Below, in pieces: positions 35,480 to 43,062 of a stretch of DNA of 64,000 nucleotides. Source of the stretch: Candidatus Pelagibacter communis (GTDB taxonomy: Bacteria; Pseudomonadota; Alphaproteobacteria; Pelagibacterales; Pelagibacteraceae). Numbering within the stretch: position 1 is the stretch's first letter; each line of letters starts with the position of its first letter. The stretch lies in assembly GCF_012932795.1 (NCBI RefSeq), contig NZ_LANA01000002.1:264836-328835 (forward strand), given 5' to 3'. The notes below the pieces were generated by a model, which was not told the DNA's origin, ran no database searches, and saw nothing but the letters and a program-made list of their open reading frames with translations. Both the position numbers and the translations under genes were made by a program.

Positions 35480-36502
35480 ATGCCTAAGCTTAATGTTTTA
35501 GTTGCTGGATCGACTGGTTATATTGGTGTTCAATTAATTAAGTTATTAATTAAACATAACAATGTTAATCTTAAATATCTTTGTGGAAATTCTTCTGTTG
35601 GCAAAAATATATCAAGTTATGAAAAAAAATTAAGTTCAAAAAAATTACCAAAAATAATTAAATATAAAAAATCTCTTTTAAAAGATATAGATCTTATTTT
35701 TACCGCATTACCAAATGGAGAGGCTCAAGATATTTCAAACGATTTATTTGAACATAATGTTTTAATTGATTTGGCTGCTGATTTTAGACTAAATAAAGCT
35801 TCTGAATATTTAAGATGGTATAAACAAAAACATAGATCCATTAAAAATATTAAAAGATCGATTTATTCATTGCCAGAAGTTAATGGAAAAAATATAAGAA
35901 ATTTTAATATAATAGGGTGCCCAGGTTGTTATCCAACATCAATATTATTACCACTTATACCATTGATTAAAAAAAATTTGATTAAAACTAATAATATAAT
36001 TATTGATTCAAAATCTGGGTATTCAGGTGCTGGTAGAGGTGTTCATAAAAAATATAAGTATAAAAATCTTTATGAATCTATAAGCCCTTATGGTGTTGGT
36101 TTTCACAGACACAACTCAGAAATTCAACAAGAAATATCTAAATATACAAAAAATAATTTTTCTTTTACGTTTACTCCTCATTTAACACCTATGTTTAAGG
36201 GCATACTAAGTACAATTTATGTTGATCTAAATAAAAATGTTAGTGTTAGTAAATTAGAAAAAAATTTAATCAATGCTTATAATAAAAGTAAATTTGTTAA
36301 AATTTTAAGAATAAATTCTTTAGTTAGCACAAATGATGTTATTAATTCAAACAACTGTTTTATTTCAATTTGTAAAACTAAATATAAAAACAGAGTTATT
36401 ATTTTATCAGCTATTGATAATTTAATTAAGGGTGGAGCTGGACAAGCTATCCAAAATATGAATTTGAAGTTTAGATTTCCTATAAATAGAGGTCTTCAAT
36501 GA
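35480..36502 (+). CDS. argC: N-acetyl-gamma-glutamyl-phosphate reductase
   Basis: An NADPH-dependent step of arginine synthesis. It has 340 residues from the ATG at 35480 (MPKLNVLVAGSTGYIG). The open frame upstream lies inside rpsI and is discarded. The dinucleotide fold is at the start, the catalytic Cys150 is in IGCPGCYPTS, and KSGYSGAGRG and the His of FHRHNSEIQQE follow. The stop overlaps the start of a small lipoprotein gene (ATGA). Confidence 0.95.
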   Translation: MPKLNVLVAGSTGYIGVQLIKLLIKHNNVNLKYLCGNSSVGKNISSYEKKLSSKKLPKIIKYKKSLLKDIDLIFTALPNGEAQDISNDLFEHNVLIDLAADFRLNKASEYLRWYKQKHRSIKNIKRSIYSLPEVNGKNIRNFNIIGCPGCYPTSILLPLIPLIKKNLIKTNNIIIDSKSGYSGAGRGVHKKYKYKNLYESISPYGVGFHRHNSEIQQEISKYTKNNFSFTFTPHLTPMFKGILSTIYVDLNKNVSVSKLEKNLINAYNKSKFVKILRINSLVSTNDVINSNNCFISICKTKYKNRVIILSAIDNLIKGGAGQAIQNMNLKFRFPINRGLQ

Positions 36503-36672
36503 AATATTTAATTTTATTTATATTTTTAATATCTTGTACTTCACTCAATTCAAATAATGACGTAAAAAAAAATAATATTTTGGACTTTAGTGAAGATAAA
36601 ACTTTTGAGGAGTTTAATGTATTAATATTGAATTATGCTGAGACAAACCCTTACCCAAGCATTGATAATTAG
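36499..36672 (+). CDS. Small lipoprotein, 57 residues, unknown function
   Basis: A short frame beginning MKYLILFIFLISCTSLNS, a lipoprotein signal with lipobox LISC (Cys13). The mature peptide is about 45 residues and ends NYAETNPYPSIDN. The start overlaps the argC stop (ATGA) and the stop lies 3 bases before hom, so it fits the compact coding run exactly and leaves no gap. The reading is supported by signal-peptide logic and position only; no function is recognised. It may anchor at the inner or outer membrane. Confidence 0.7.
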   Translation: MKYLILFIFLISCTSLNSNNDVKKNNILDFSEDKTFEEFNVLILNYAETNPYPSIDN

Positions 36673-36675
36673 ATA

Positions 36676-37968
36676 ATGACAAATGATATAAAGATTGCTG
36701 TAGTTGGATTAGGTCAAATAGGTATTTATTTGTTAAATGAACTAAATATTAAAAAAAAAGATATTGAGCTTAAAACTGGAAAAAAAATCAAGGTAGTTGC
36801 TGTTTCAGCTAGAAATATTTCCAAAAAGAGAAGATTCAAAATTAATAAGAAAATTTTTTTTAAAAATCCACTAGATATCTTTAAAGAAACTAAAATAGAT
36901 ATTTTATTTGAAGCAATCGGATTATCAGATGGTATCTCAAAAAAAGTTGTAGAAACTGCTTTAAAAAATAAAATACATGTAATTACTCCTAATAAAGCAC
37001 TCATATCAAAACATGGTGATCTATTGGCTAAATTAGCTGAAAATAATAATGTAAACCTAGAATTTGAGGCATCTGTTGCTGGAGGCATTCCAATATTAAG
37101 AACTATCAAAGAAGGCCTTTCAACTAATAAAATTTCTAAAGTTTATGGAATTTTAAATGGTACATCCAATTATATATTATCAGAAATGAGAAATTCTAAA
37201 GATAGTTTTTCTAATGTTTTAAAAAAAGCTCAAAAGCTTGGATATGCTGAGCCAGGTAATCCCAAATTAGATCTAAATGGCTTTGATGCATTTGCTAAAG
37301 TTAGAATTTTATCTTCTTTAGCGTTTAATACACTTATTTCAAAACATAAATGTTTAATGGAAGGGATTGAAAAAATTGAACTTAAAGATATTGAAATAGC
37401 CAACCAATTAAATTTACGTATTAAGTTACTTGGAATTTCTGAAATTATTAATGGTAGTTTGTTTGAAACTGTCCATCCATGCCTTGTAAGTAAAAATTCT
37501 TATATTGGTAACGTTTCTGGCGTGATGAATGCTGTTATACTTGAGGGAAAACCAGTAGGTGAAAGTATTTTACAGGGTGAGGGTGCAGGACCTGGTCCTA
37601 CGTCTTCATCATTACTATCTGATTTACTTTCTATATTAAAAGGTAATGTTAAAAAGCCTTTTGGTATACCTCACATTAAGCGTAAATCCATTAAATGTTA
37701 TAATGTTAATAATTATACAAACTCTTTATATTTACGATTTGAAGTTAAAGATAAACCTGGTGTTTTATCTAAGATTACTAACAGGTTGGCTAAATATAAA
37801 ATTTCAGTAAAAAGATTAATTCAAACACCTGATAAAAAAAATAATAAAGCTACAATTGTTATTATTACCCATAAAACAAATGAGCTTAATTCAAAAAATT
37901 GTCTTTCAATTTTCAAGAAAGATAAAGATATTCTTAATTATCCCACATTAATAAGAATGTATAATTAA
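36676..37968 (+). CDS. hom: Homoserine dehydrogenase
   Basis: Reduces aspartate semialdehyde to homoserine, precursor of Met and Thr and so of the MetY substrate. It has 430 residues. The Rossmann start is IKIAVVGLGQIG, the active region includes VTPNKALISKHGD and GILNGTSNYILSEM, and a C-terminal ACT domain (RFEVKDKPGVLSKITNRLA) suggests amino-acid feedback. Touches the next gene by one base. Confidence 0.95.
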   Translation: MTNDIKIAVVGLGQIGIYLLNELNIKKKDIELKTGKKIKVVAVSARNISKKRRFKINKKIFFKNPLDIFKETKIDILFEAIGLSDGISKKVVETALKNKIHVITPNKALISKHGDLLAKLAENNNVNLEFEASVAGGIPILRTIKEGLSTNKISKVYGILNGTSNYILSEMRNSKDSFSNVLKKAQKLGYAEPGNPKLDLNGFDAFAKVRILSSLAFNTLISKHKCLMEGIEKIELKDIEIANQLNLRIKLLGISEIINGSLFETVHPCLVSKNSYIGNVSGVMNAVILEGKPVGESILQGEGAGPGPTSSSLLSDLLSILKGNVKKPFGIPHIKRKSIKCYNVNNYTNSLYLRFEVKDKPGVLSKITNRLAKYKISVKRLIQTPDKKNNKATIVIITHKTNELNSKNCLSIFKKDKDILNYPTLIRMYN

Positions 37969-38864
37969 TGGATTTATATTCTAAAATATTCGAAGTCTTA
38001 TTTCCTGTTTTTTTTGTTATTGGTATTGGTTTTTATTTGGGAAAAAAAAATCCTAAAATAGACACTAATTTTATAACTGATTTTGCAGGCAATATAGGAA
38101 CGCCTGCAATGATCTTTTATACAGTGACTACTACAGGTGTTAGTTTTGTAGTTTTTACTTCCTACTTTTTCTATGCTTTAATTATGATTGGGGGATTTTC
38201 TATAGTTGGTTTAATACTACTTTTTATTTTGAAAAGAGACCTTAGTATGGAGTTACCACCAATGATTTTACCAAATACTGGTAATATGGGTATTCCTATC
38301 TGCCTTTTTGCTTATGGAACTCAAGGACTAGGTGTGGCATCAGCTATTGCCTCAGTTATAATTTTATTTCATTTTACATTAGGTGTTTTTCTTGCAAAAA
38401 AAAAATTTTCTTTTGATGTAGTTCTTAAAAGTCCCCCTGTTTATGCAATAATAATATCAGTATTATTTCTTTATTTTGATATAGAAGTTCCAATATTTCT
38501 TGAAAACACCACTTTTCTTTTAACTTATGCAACTATATTTTTAGTTTTAATGTCTCTTGGTATAGCTTTAACAAGGTTTAAGTTTTCATTAAAAGACTCA
38601 ATTATATTAGCTTTAGGACGAGTTCTCTTGGGTCCGATAATATGTGTTTTTATTATAAATAAGCTCGATTTGAATGGTTTTGCAGCTGGTGTTTTATTAA
38701 TACAAAGTGCAATGCCTAGTGCTGTGTTAAATTATCTTGTAGGATCGATGTATTCACCTAAAAAAATTGTTGATAGTATAGCTAGTACAATTGTAACATC
38801 AACATTGATGTCTTTTATTACTATTCCAATAGTAGTATTCTTTGCTTTAAAGTACTTCAATTAA
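37968..38864 (+). CDS. AEC-family permease
   Basis: A 298-residue inner-membrane protein with about ten helices of the auxin efflux carrier (AEC) superfamily. Recognisable parts are GTPAMIFYTVTTTG in the first repeat, LPNTGNMGIPICLFAYG in the middle and QSAMPSAVLNYLVGSMY near the end. Such proteins carry small organic acids or amino-acid derivatives. Placement directly after hom (1-base overlap) suggests co-expression, but the substrate is unknown. Confidence 0.82.
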   Translation: MDLYSKIFEVLFPVFFVIGIGFYLGKKNPKIDTNFITDFAGNIGTPAMIFYTVTTTGVSFVVFTSYFFYALIMIGGFSIVGLILLFILKRDLSMELPPMILPNTGNMGIPICLFAYGTQGLGVASAIASVIILFHFTLGVFLAKKKFSFDVVLKSPPVYAIIISVLFLYFDIEVPIFLENTTFLLTYATIFLVLMSLGIALTRFKFSLKDSIILALGRVLLGPIICVFIINKLDLNGFAAGVLLIQSAMPSAVLNYLVGSMYSPKKIVDSIASTIVTSTLMSFITIPIVVFFALKYFN

Positions 38865-38881
38865 ACTGTATCAATTGGCTT

Positions 38882-39730
38882 ATGAAAGCCATTATTTTTA
38901 GCTTATTAGGTTGGATGATGCTTCCAGTAATGGATGGTTTTGCAAAGTACTTAAGTGCTGATCTTCCAGTTTTACAAATAACATGGGCTAGATATTTTTT
39001 TACGGTAGCTTTTACGTTACCCATAATGTTTTTCTTTTATAACAAACAACTTGTATGGTCTGATAAACCTAAATTACAAATTCTAAGAGGTCTTATTTTA
39101 CTTTGTGCCAACATTTGTTTTTTCTACGCAATATCAATTATTCCTTTAGCTAAAGCTTTAACATTAGCTTTTGTTGCTCCATTAATAGTTACAGCGTTTT
39201 CACCGATTTTATTAAAAGAGAAGGTAGGTGTCAGACGATGGATGGCTGTAATAATTGGATTTATAGGCTCATTGGTTGTTATTAGACCAGGTTTTCTTGA
39301 AATTAATCTTGCCAGTTTAGCTGCTTTAGGAACGGGTATAATGTATGGGTTTTATCTTATAATTACTCGTAAATTAAGCACCTCAGACAATCCATTATTA
39401 ACTCTCCTACTAACAGGTTTAGTTGGTGCCGTGATTGTTTCATTCATTGTTCCATTCATTTGGGTAAAACCTACCATTAATCAGTGGTCTATGATGGCTG
39501 GAATAGGGGTCTTTGCATGCATTGGTCACTTATTTCTTATATTGTCTCTAAAATATGCTGATGCTTCTAAATTAGCTCCTTTAGGCTATACTGAGATAAT
39601 TCCTAACGTGATTATTGGGTACTATTTCTTTGGTAATTTCCCTGATAATTGGACTTTTTTAGGACTTTTAATAATCGTAATAAGTGGTATTTATATTTCT
39701 AGAAGAGAAGTAATGATCAAGAAAACCTAG
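38882..39730 (+). CDS. EamA/DMT-family transporter
   Basis: A 282-residue protein with ten membrane helices in two EamA repeats. Helix 1 starts LLGWMMLPVMDGFAKYLS, the first repeat contains LQITWARYFFTVAFTLP, and the repeat boundary has PLIVTAFSPILLKEKVG. The drug/metabolite superfamily exports amino acids and other small compounds. Follows the AEC gene by 17 bases. It is the last gene before the large non-coding stretch. Confidence 0.85.
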   Translation: MKAIIFSLLGWMMLPVMDGFAKYLSADLPVLQITWARYFFTVAFTLPIMFFFYNKQLVWSDKPKLQILRGLILLCANICFFYAISIIPLAKALTLAFVAPLIVTAFSPILLKEKVGVRRWMAVIIGFIGSLVVIRPGFLEINLASLAALGTGIMYGFYLIITRKLSTSDNPLLTLLLTGLVGAVIVSFIVPFIWVKPTINQWSMMAGIGVFACIGHLFLILSLKYADASKLAPLGYTEIIPNVIIGYYFFGNFPDNWTFLGLLIIVISGIYISRREVMIKKT

Positions 39731-39994
39731 TATAGGTATCATAAGTTTACTAATACTTAATATAATACTTTAAGTTTTTTACTTAAATAACTGTAATTAT
39801 TAAATTTTATTAATATATAAAATTAACTAATTAACAGTAAAAAAATCTTACTCAGGGGTAAATATTTAGATCTATTTTTTTAATTATGGATATTATTTTT
39901 AATTTGTGCTGAATTTTCTGGCCCTTATTCAATTTAGTTAAAAAGTGTTGCATATCAACGTTTATTATCTACCATTGAATTATAATATTTTAAT

Positions 39995-40048
39995 GAGATA
40001 GAGTGGGGGTCAAAAAACTCTTTAAAAAAGGGCTTTTTAGCCCATCTC
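39995..40048 (+). other. Possible three-way-junction RNA on the plus strand
   Basis: GAGAT (39995-39999) pairs with ATCTC (40044-40048). Inside it, GAGT (40001-40004) pairs with ACTC (40017-40020) and GGGCT (40030-40034) with AGCCC (40039-40043). A perfect TATAAT ends 8 bases before the first stem, but no matching -35 is present. This could be an independent plus-strand RNA, or simply the complement of the minus-strand terminator region. Confidence 0.3.
40024..40043 (-). terminator. Intrinsic terminator
   Basis: On the minus strand GGGCT-AAAA-AGCCC is followed at once by six T. This is a textbook hairpin plus U run, and one of very few seen in this window. It would end transcripts from the candidate small RNA gene at 40044-40160, or from ogt about 210 bases upstream. 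Confidence 0.7.
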
Positions 40049-40160
40049 TAAAAGTGTTGGTATTGTTGATAACTAGAGCAATGCAGTAATAGAATATGCC
40101 TTTTAAACGTCCATAGAGCACCTTATTTTAAGCAAGGACTCATATCTGGTACAACTGAAG
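40024..40160 (-). ncRNA. Candidate small RNA gene, about 137 nt
   Basis: A minus-strand unit bounded by a promoter at 40166-40194 and the terminator at 40043-40024. It has no credible protein frame. Foldable parts on the minus strand are GAG-t-CCTT/AAGG-tg-CTC around a 9-base loop in the 5' part, and CTCTA/TAGAG in the 3' part directly before the terminator stem. It does not show the features of tmRNA, RNase P RNA or SRP RNA that I can recognise. It could also be the 3' UTR of ogt. Confidence 0.5.
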
Positions 40161-40165
40161 GATGC

Positions 40166-40194
40166 ATTATAACATTTGTATATAATATTATAAA
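40166..40194 (-). promoter_or_regulatory. Promoter of the candidate small RNA
   Basis: On the minus strand TGTTATAAT (40174-40166) is a perfect extended -10, with TTTATA (40194-40189, four of six to TTGACA) 17 bases upstream. Initiation is expected near 40159-40160. It does not precede any protein start on that strand. Confidence 0.5.
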
Positions 40195-40252
40195 AATACT
40201 CCAGAAGGGTTGATTTTATTGACTTTTCTATACTTTTAATTAATAAATATCA

Positions 40253-40531
40253 CTATTTGATAAAGACCTTCTCAGATTTTAATAATTGTCTTTTTTGTTG
40301 AATTCCACCTTTTCTAGAGTATCCGCCGAGACTTCCATTTGATCTGATCACTCGATGACAGGGTATTTTAGGTGGATAGGGGTTTTTACCCACTGCATTA
40401 GCAACAGCCCTGAATGCCTTAGGTTTTCCAATGGCTTTAGCAACTTCTAAGTAAGTCTTAACTTTGCCTTTTGGTATTTTCCTTAAGTAATTCCAGACTT
40501 TTAGCTGAAACTTAGTCCCTTTTAAGTTCAT
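40253..40531 (-). CDS. ogt: Methylated-DNA-protein cysteine methyltransferase, minimal form
   Basis: Repairs O6-alkylguanine by transfer to a Cys in a single-use reaction. It has 92 residues from the ATG at 40531 (a TTG at 40540 is possible). Only the C-terminal MGMT domain is present: FQLKVWNYLRKIPKGKVKTY, then FRAVANAVGKNP and the active-site PCHRV. The N-terminal domain of Ada/Ogt is missing. The reactive Cys is retained, unlike in alkyltransferase-like proteins (Trp there). It overlaps the upstream GNAT gene. Confidence 0.88.
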   Translation of the reverse strand: MNLKGTKFQLKVWNYLRKIPKGKVKTYLEVAKAIGKPKAFRAVANAVGKNPYPPKIPCHRVIRSNGSLGGYSRKGGIQQKRQLLKSEKVFIK

Positions 40532-40949
40532 AGAGTTCAAAACCTGTATTATTGGCTATTTTATTATATAATTTCTTTGCATTTTTATTGGAAGAGTGGG
40601 TGATCCACCGAATTCCATTCCAATTATTGGCTTTAGATAAAGATTTTAGATGACTAATAAGCTTTTGAGCTATTTTTTGACCTCTAAATTCTGGCTCTAC
40701 GAACAAATCGTCTAAAAACCCAATATACTGAGCCTTAATTGGTCTTGGCATTGTTCTATAATGAGCAATAGCAACGATTTTACCCTCTAATTCAAAGCAA
40801 AGTCCGTTAACATCATGGCTTTCATCATTAATCCATCCCCAAAGAGTGTCTAAAACATCAGTATTCATTGGGACTTTGTAGAAATCGGCATAACTATTGT
40901 ATAATTTGGCCCAATTTCCCTTGTCTTTTTGCTCTAATTTTCTAATCAT
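40512..40949 (-). CDS. GNAT-family N-acetyltransferase
   Basis: A 145-residue GNAT protein. The acetyl-CoA motif A is FLDDLFVEPEFRGQKIAQKL, and motif B is ITHSSNKNAKKLYNKIANN with the catalytic Tyr region. Similar proteins acetylate polyamines, aminoglycosides or proteins; nothing points to one of these. It overlaps ogt by 20 bases and is probably co-transcribed with it. A TAGAAT box lies 8 bases before the ATG. Confidence 0.85.
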   Translation of the reverse strand: MIRKLEQKDKGNWAKLYNSYADFYKVPMNTDVLDTLWGWINDESHDVNGLCFELEGKIVAIAHYRTMPRPIKAQYIGFLDDLFVEPEFRGQKIAQKLISHLKSLSKANNWNGIRWITHSSNKNAKKLYNKIANNTGFELYELKRD

Positions 40950-40994
40950 TTAGTTTAATTCTAGATGATAAAACATTGATATTAATAAGAATTT

Positions 40995-41171
40995 TCAATT
41001 AAAACCTCTAATTATCCACCTTAATACGAAATAAATTGGAATTGGTAATAATGCTAGAATCCCTGAAACTAGATCAGAATGTTTAATATTCCAAATAAAT
41101 ATTATATAAGTCGACCAAAGCAATGCTATGACAATGTATAGTCTATAAAATCCTTTTTTTTTTAATTTCAT
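40995..41171 (-). CDS. Small membrane protein, 58 residues
   Basis: A short minus-strand frame starting MKLKKKGFYRLYIVIALLW and ending RWIIRGFN. It has two hydrophobic segments, about residues 11-28 and 34-50, separated by a polar turn (KHSD). The basic N-terminus predicts a cytoplasmic start. Small two-helix proteins with a GLYRLY-like start are common in this group; no function is recognised. It fills most of the gap between the GNAT gene and the recombinase gene. Confidence 0.65.
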   Translation of the reverse strand: MKLKKKGFYRLYIVIALLWSTYIIFIWNIKHSDLVSGILALLPIPIYFVLRWIIRGFN

Positions 41172-41189
41172 TTATTCAATAATAATTGA

Positions 41190-41218
41190 TTGACATTCAA
41201 AATCACTTAATATATTAC
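41190..41218 (+). promoter_or_regulatory. Promoter of the tyrosine recombinase gene
   Basis: TTGACA (41190-41195, perfect) and TATTAC (41213-41218, four of six) are separated by 17 bases. This is the most canonical -35 in the window, in contrast to the -10-only promoters of core genes. Confidence 0.6.
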
Positions 41219-41222
41219 TAAC

Positions 41223-41239
41223 GATAATTAATGGTTATC
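41223..41239. promoter_or_regulatory. Inverted repeat before the recombinase start
   Basis: GATAA (41223-41227) and TTATC (41235-41239) flank 7 bases, at the predicted transcription start and 11 bases before the ATG at 41251. It could be an operator for self-regulation of the recombinase, or a binding arm. Short and AT-rich, so chance is possible. Confidence 0.3.
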
Positions 41240-41250
41240 AATAGTAATAT

Positions 41251-42210
41251 ATGAATAATATAGTAACAGATATAAAAGCCTTACAGGAAGAGACATTATT
41301 AAATCTTCAAAGTTCTAAGGCAAATAATACAGTCAGAGCTTATAAATCGGATTTTAATGACTTTAGTTTGTTTTGTGCACAAAATGGTTTTAAATCACTT
41401 CCATCAGAACCAAAAATAGTTTCTCTTTATTTAACACATTTATCAATAAAAGACGTTAAAATGAGCACCTTAAAGAGAAGATTAGTTTCTATTGGAGTAA
41501 TACATAAGCTGAAAGGGTATTATCTGGATACTAAACACCCCTCTATAATTGAAAATATTATGGGTATAAAAAGGAGAAAAGGCAGTGTTCAAAGAGGTAA
41601 AAAACCGATATTAATCAACAATTTAAAATTAATAATTCAAGTGATAGATGAACAAAAAAAAGAACAAATTAAAAAATTAAGAGATAGGACAATTATACTG
41701 ATTGGATTTTCAGGTGGTTTTAGAAGAAATGAAATAGTTTCATTAGATTATGATGATTTAGATTTTGTAGCAGAGGGTCTTAAAATCAGTTTGAAAAAGT
41801 CTAAGACAGACCAATTTGGTGAAGGAACGGTTAAAGCACTACCCTACTTTAATAATATTAAATATTGTCCAGTTTTATCTTTAAAAAAATGGATAGAAAT
41901 ATCCAGGATTAATACAGGTCCTTTGTTTAGAAGATTTACAAAAGGTTCAAATTTATCAGAAAACCGTTTAACTGATCAAACAGTAGCATTGCTTATCAAA
42001 GAGTATTTAAAACTAGCTGGAATAGATAGCAAAAATTATTCAGGACATAGCTTAAGATCTGGTTTTGCAACAACAGCAGCTGAGTCTGGAGCTGAAGAAA
42101 GAAGTATTATGGCTATGACAGGCCATAAATCGACAGAAATGGTAAGAAGATATATTAAAGAAGCAAATTTGTTTAAAAACAACGCCTTAAATAAAATTAA
42201 AATTGAATAA
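41251..42210 (+). CDS. Tyrosine recombinase/integrase
   Basis: A site-specific recombinase of 319 residues. It has an N-terminal SAM-like core-binding domain (about 10-110) and a C-terminal catalytic domain with all the expected residues: Arg158 (GGFRRNE), a Lys near 184, His266 and Arg269 (HSLRSG), His292 (TGHKS) and the nucleophile Tyr301 (VRRYIKEA). It therefore looks active. It resembles phage or integron-type integrases rather than XerC/D. The stop overlaps the start of a glycosyltransferase (TAATG), so the two are translated together. It sits at the left of the polysaccharide cluster. Confidence 0.92.
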   Translation: MNNIVTDIKALQEETLLNLQSSKANNTVRAYKSDFNDFSLFCAQNGFKSLPSEPKIVSLYLTHLSIKDVKMSTLKRRLVSIGVIHKLKGYYLDTKHPSIIENIMGIKRRKGSVQRGKKPILINNLKLIIQVIDEQKKEQIKKLRDRTIILIGFSGGFRRNEIVSLDYDDLDFVAEGLKISLKKSKTDQFGEGTVKALPYFNNIKYCPVLSLKKWIEISRINTGPLFRRFTKGSNLSENRLTDQTVALLIKEYLKLAGIDSKNYSGHSLRSGFATTAAESGAEERSIMAMTGHKSTEMVRRYIKEANLFKNNALNKIKIE

Positions 42211-43058
42211 TGAATAAAGATATAACTATAATTTTACTGGCTCATAAAAGTGAGAATTTAGTAATGAAGTTTATAAAAAATATTTATAATAAATTTCAAA
42301 TTATAGTAATTGATAATTCTAATGATTTAAATTTAAAAAAAAAGATAGATAAATTTTATCCTAATATAAATTTCAAAATAGTTAAAAATGATGGCTATGG
42401 TTCGGCAATCAATTATGCAAGTACATTTGTGGAAACTGAATATTTTCTAATAAGCAATCCAGACATTGAAGGATTAACTGAAACAAACATAAACGAATTT
42501 TATAAATCTGCAAAAATTTTAAAAGACAAATTTTCATCACTAGGACCAAGATACATTAATGCAAATCCAAAATCTCATGTTCAGAGTGATGAGAATATTG
42601 AAATTGCGGATATGAAATTTATAAGTGGTGCTTGTATGTTTTTTAAAACAGAAATATTTAAATCGTTAGAAGGTTTTGATGAAAACTTCTTTTTATATTT
42701 TGAAGAAAGTGATTTTTGTTTAAGATCATATAGGATAAATAAAAATTACCAAATTAATAAAATAAGAATTAACCATTATGTGGGAACATCAGTGAGTATT
42801 AAAAATGAAAATGAAAAAAAATTATTAGAAAAACTTTATACATGGCATTTTGTCTGGTCCAAATATTACTATTATAAAAAAAACTATGGAATGATTTATA
42901 GTATAATATTTTTTGTACCAATTGTACTAAGAACATTATTTAGAATTTTATTTTATACCCTAACAAAAAATTATGAAAAACGTGAAAAGTTTATTAGCAG
43001 ATTTGATGGCTTAATAACATCAATGAAAGGACTGAAATCATACAAAAGATTAAAATAA
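42210..43058 (+). CDS. Family 2 glycosyltransferase
   Basis: A GT-A fold transferase of 282 residues, of the rhamnosyltransferase-like group. The UDP/dTDP-binding start is ITIILLAHKSENLV, the acidic metal site is in FLISNPDIEGL, and the acceptor region is FDENFFLYFEESDFCLR. The C-terminal hydrophobic part (IYSIIFFVPIVLRTLFRIL) may touch the membrane. It adds a sugar in O-antigen or capsule synthesis. Coupled to the recombinase gene and converging on the next gene with 4 bases between. Confidence 0.85.
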   Translation: MNKDITIILLAHKSENLVMKFIKNIYNKFQIIVIDNSNDLNLKKKIDKFYPNINFKIVKNDGYGSAINYASTFVETEYFLISNPDIEGLTETNINEFYKSAKILKDKFSSLGPRYINANPKSHVQSDENIEIADMKFISGACMFFKTEIFKSLEGFDENFFLYFEESDFCLRSYRINKNYQINKIRINHYVGTSVSIKNENEKKLLEKLYTWHFVWSKYYYYKKNYGMIYSIIFFVPIVLRTLFRILFYTLTKNYEKREKFISRFDGLITSMKGLKSYKRLK

Positions 43059-43062
43059 TAAT

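Larger units (their letters stand above)
39731..40252. other. 522-base stretch without protein genes
   Basis: No open frame here has a credible start and length. The stretch holds an AT-rich inverted repeat (TTTAAGT/ACTTAAA, 39769-39787), two copies of AAAAGTGTTG (39941-39950 and 40050-40059), a perfect plus-strand TATAAT at 39981-39986, a GC hairpin at 40030-40043, and a promoter-like box on the minus strand at 40166-40174. The best reading is one or two RNA genes, described separately. Typical gaps elsewhere in the window are a few bases. Confidence 0.6.

Noticed and set aside
39941..40059. Two AAAAGTGTTG copies as a direct-repeat attachment site
   Set aside because: Only 10 bases, both lying within the non-coding region and not flanking the island.
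40081..40211. A plus-strand frame in the 522-base gap reading LNVHRAPYFKQGLISGTTEG, possible pseudogene
   Set aside because: No start codon in frame after two adjacent stops, no recognisable family, and the segment is better explained as the complement of the candidate small RNA.
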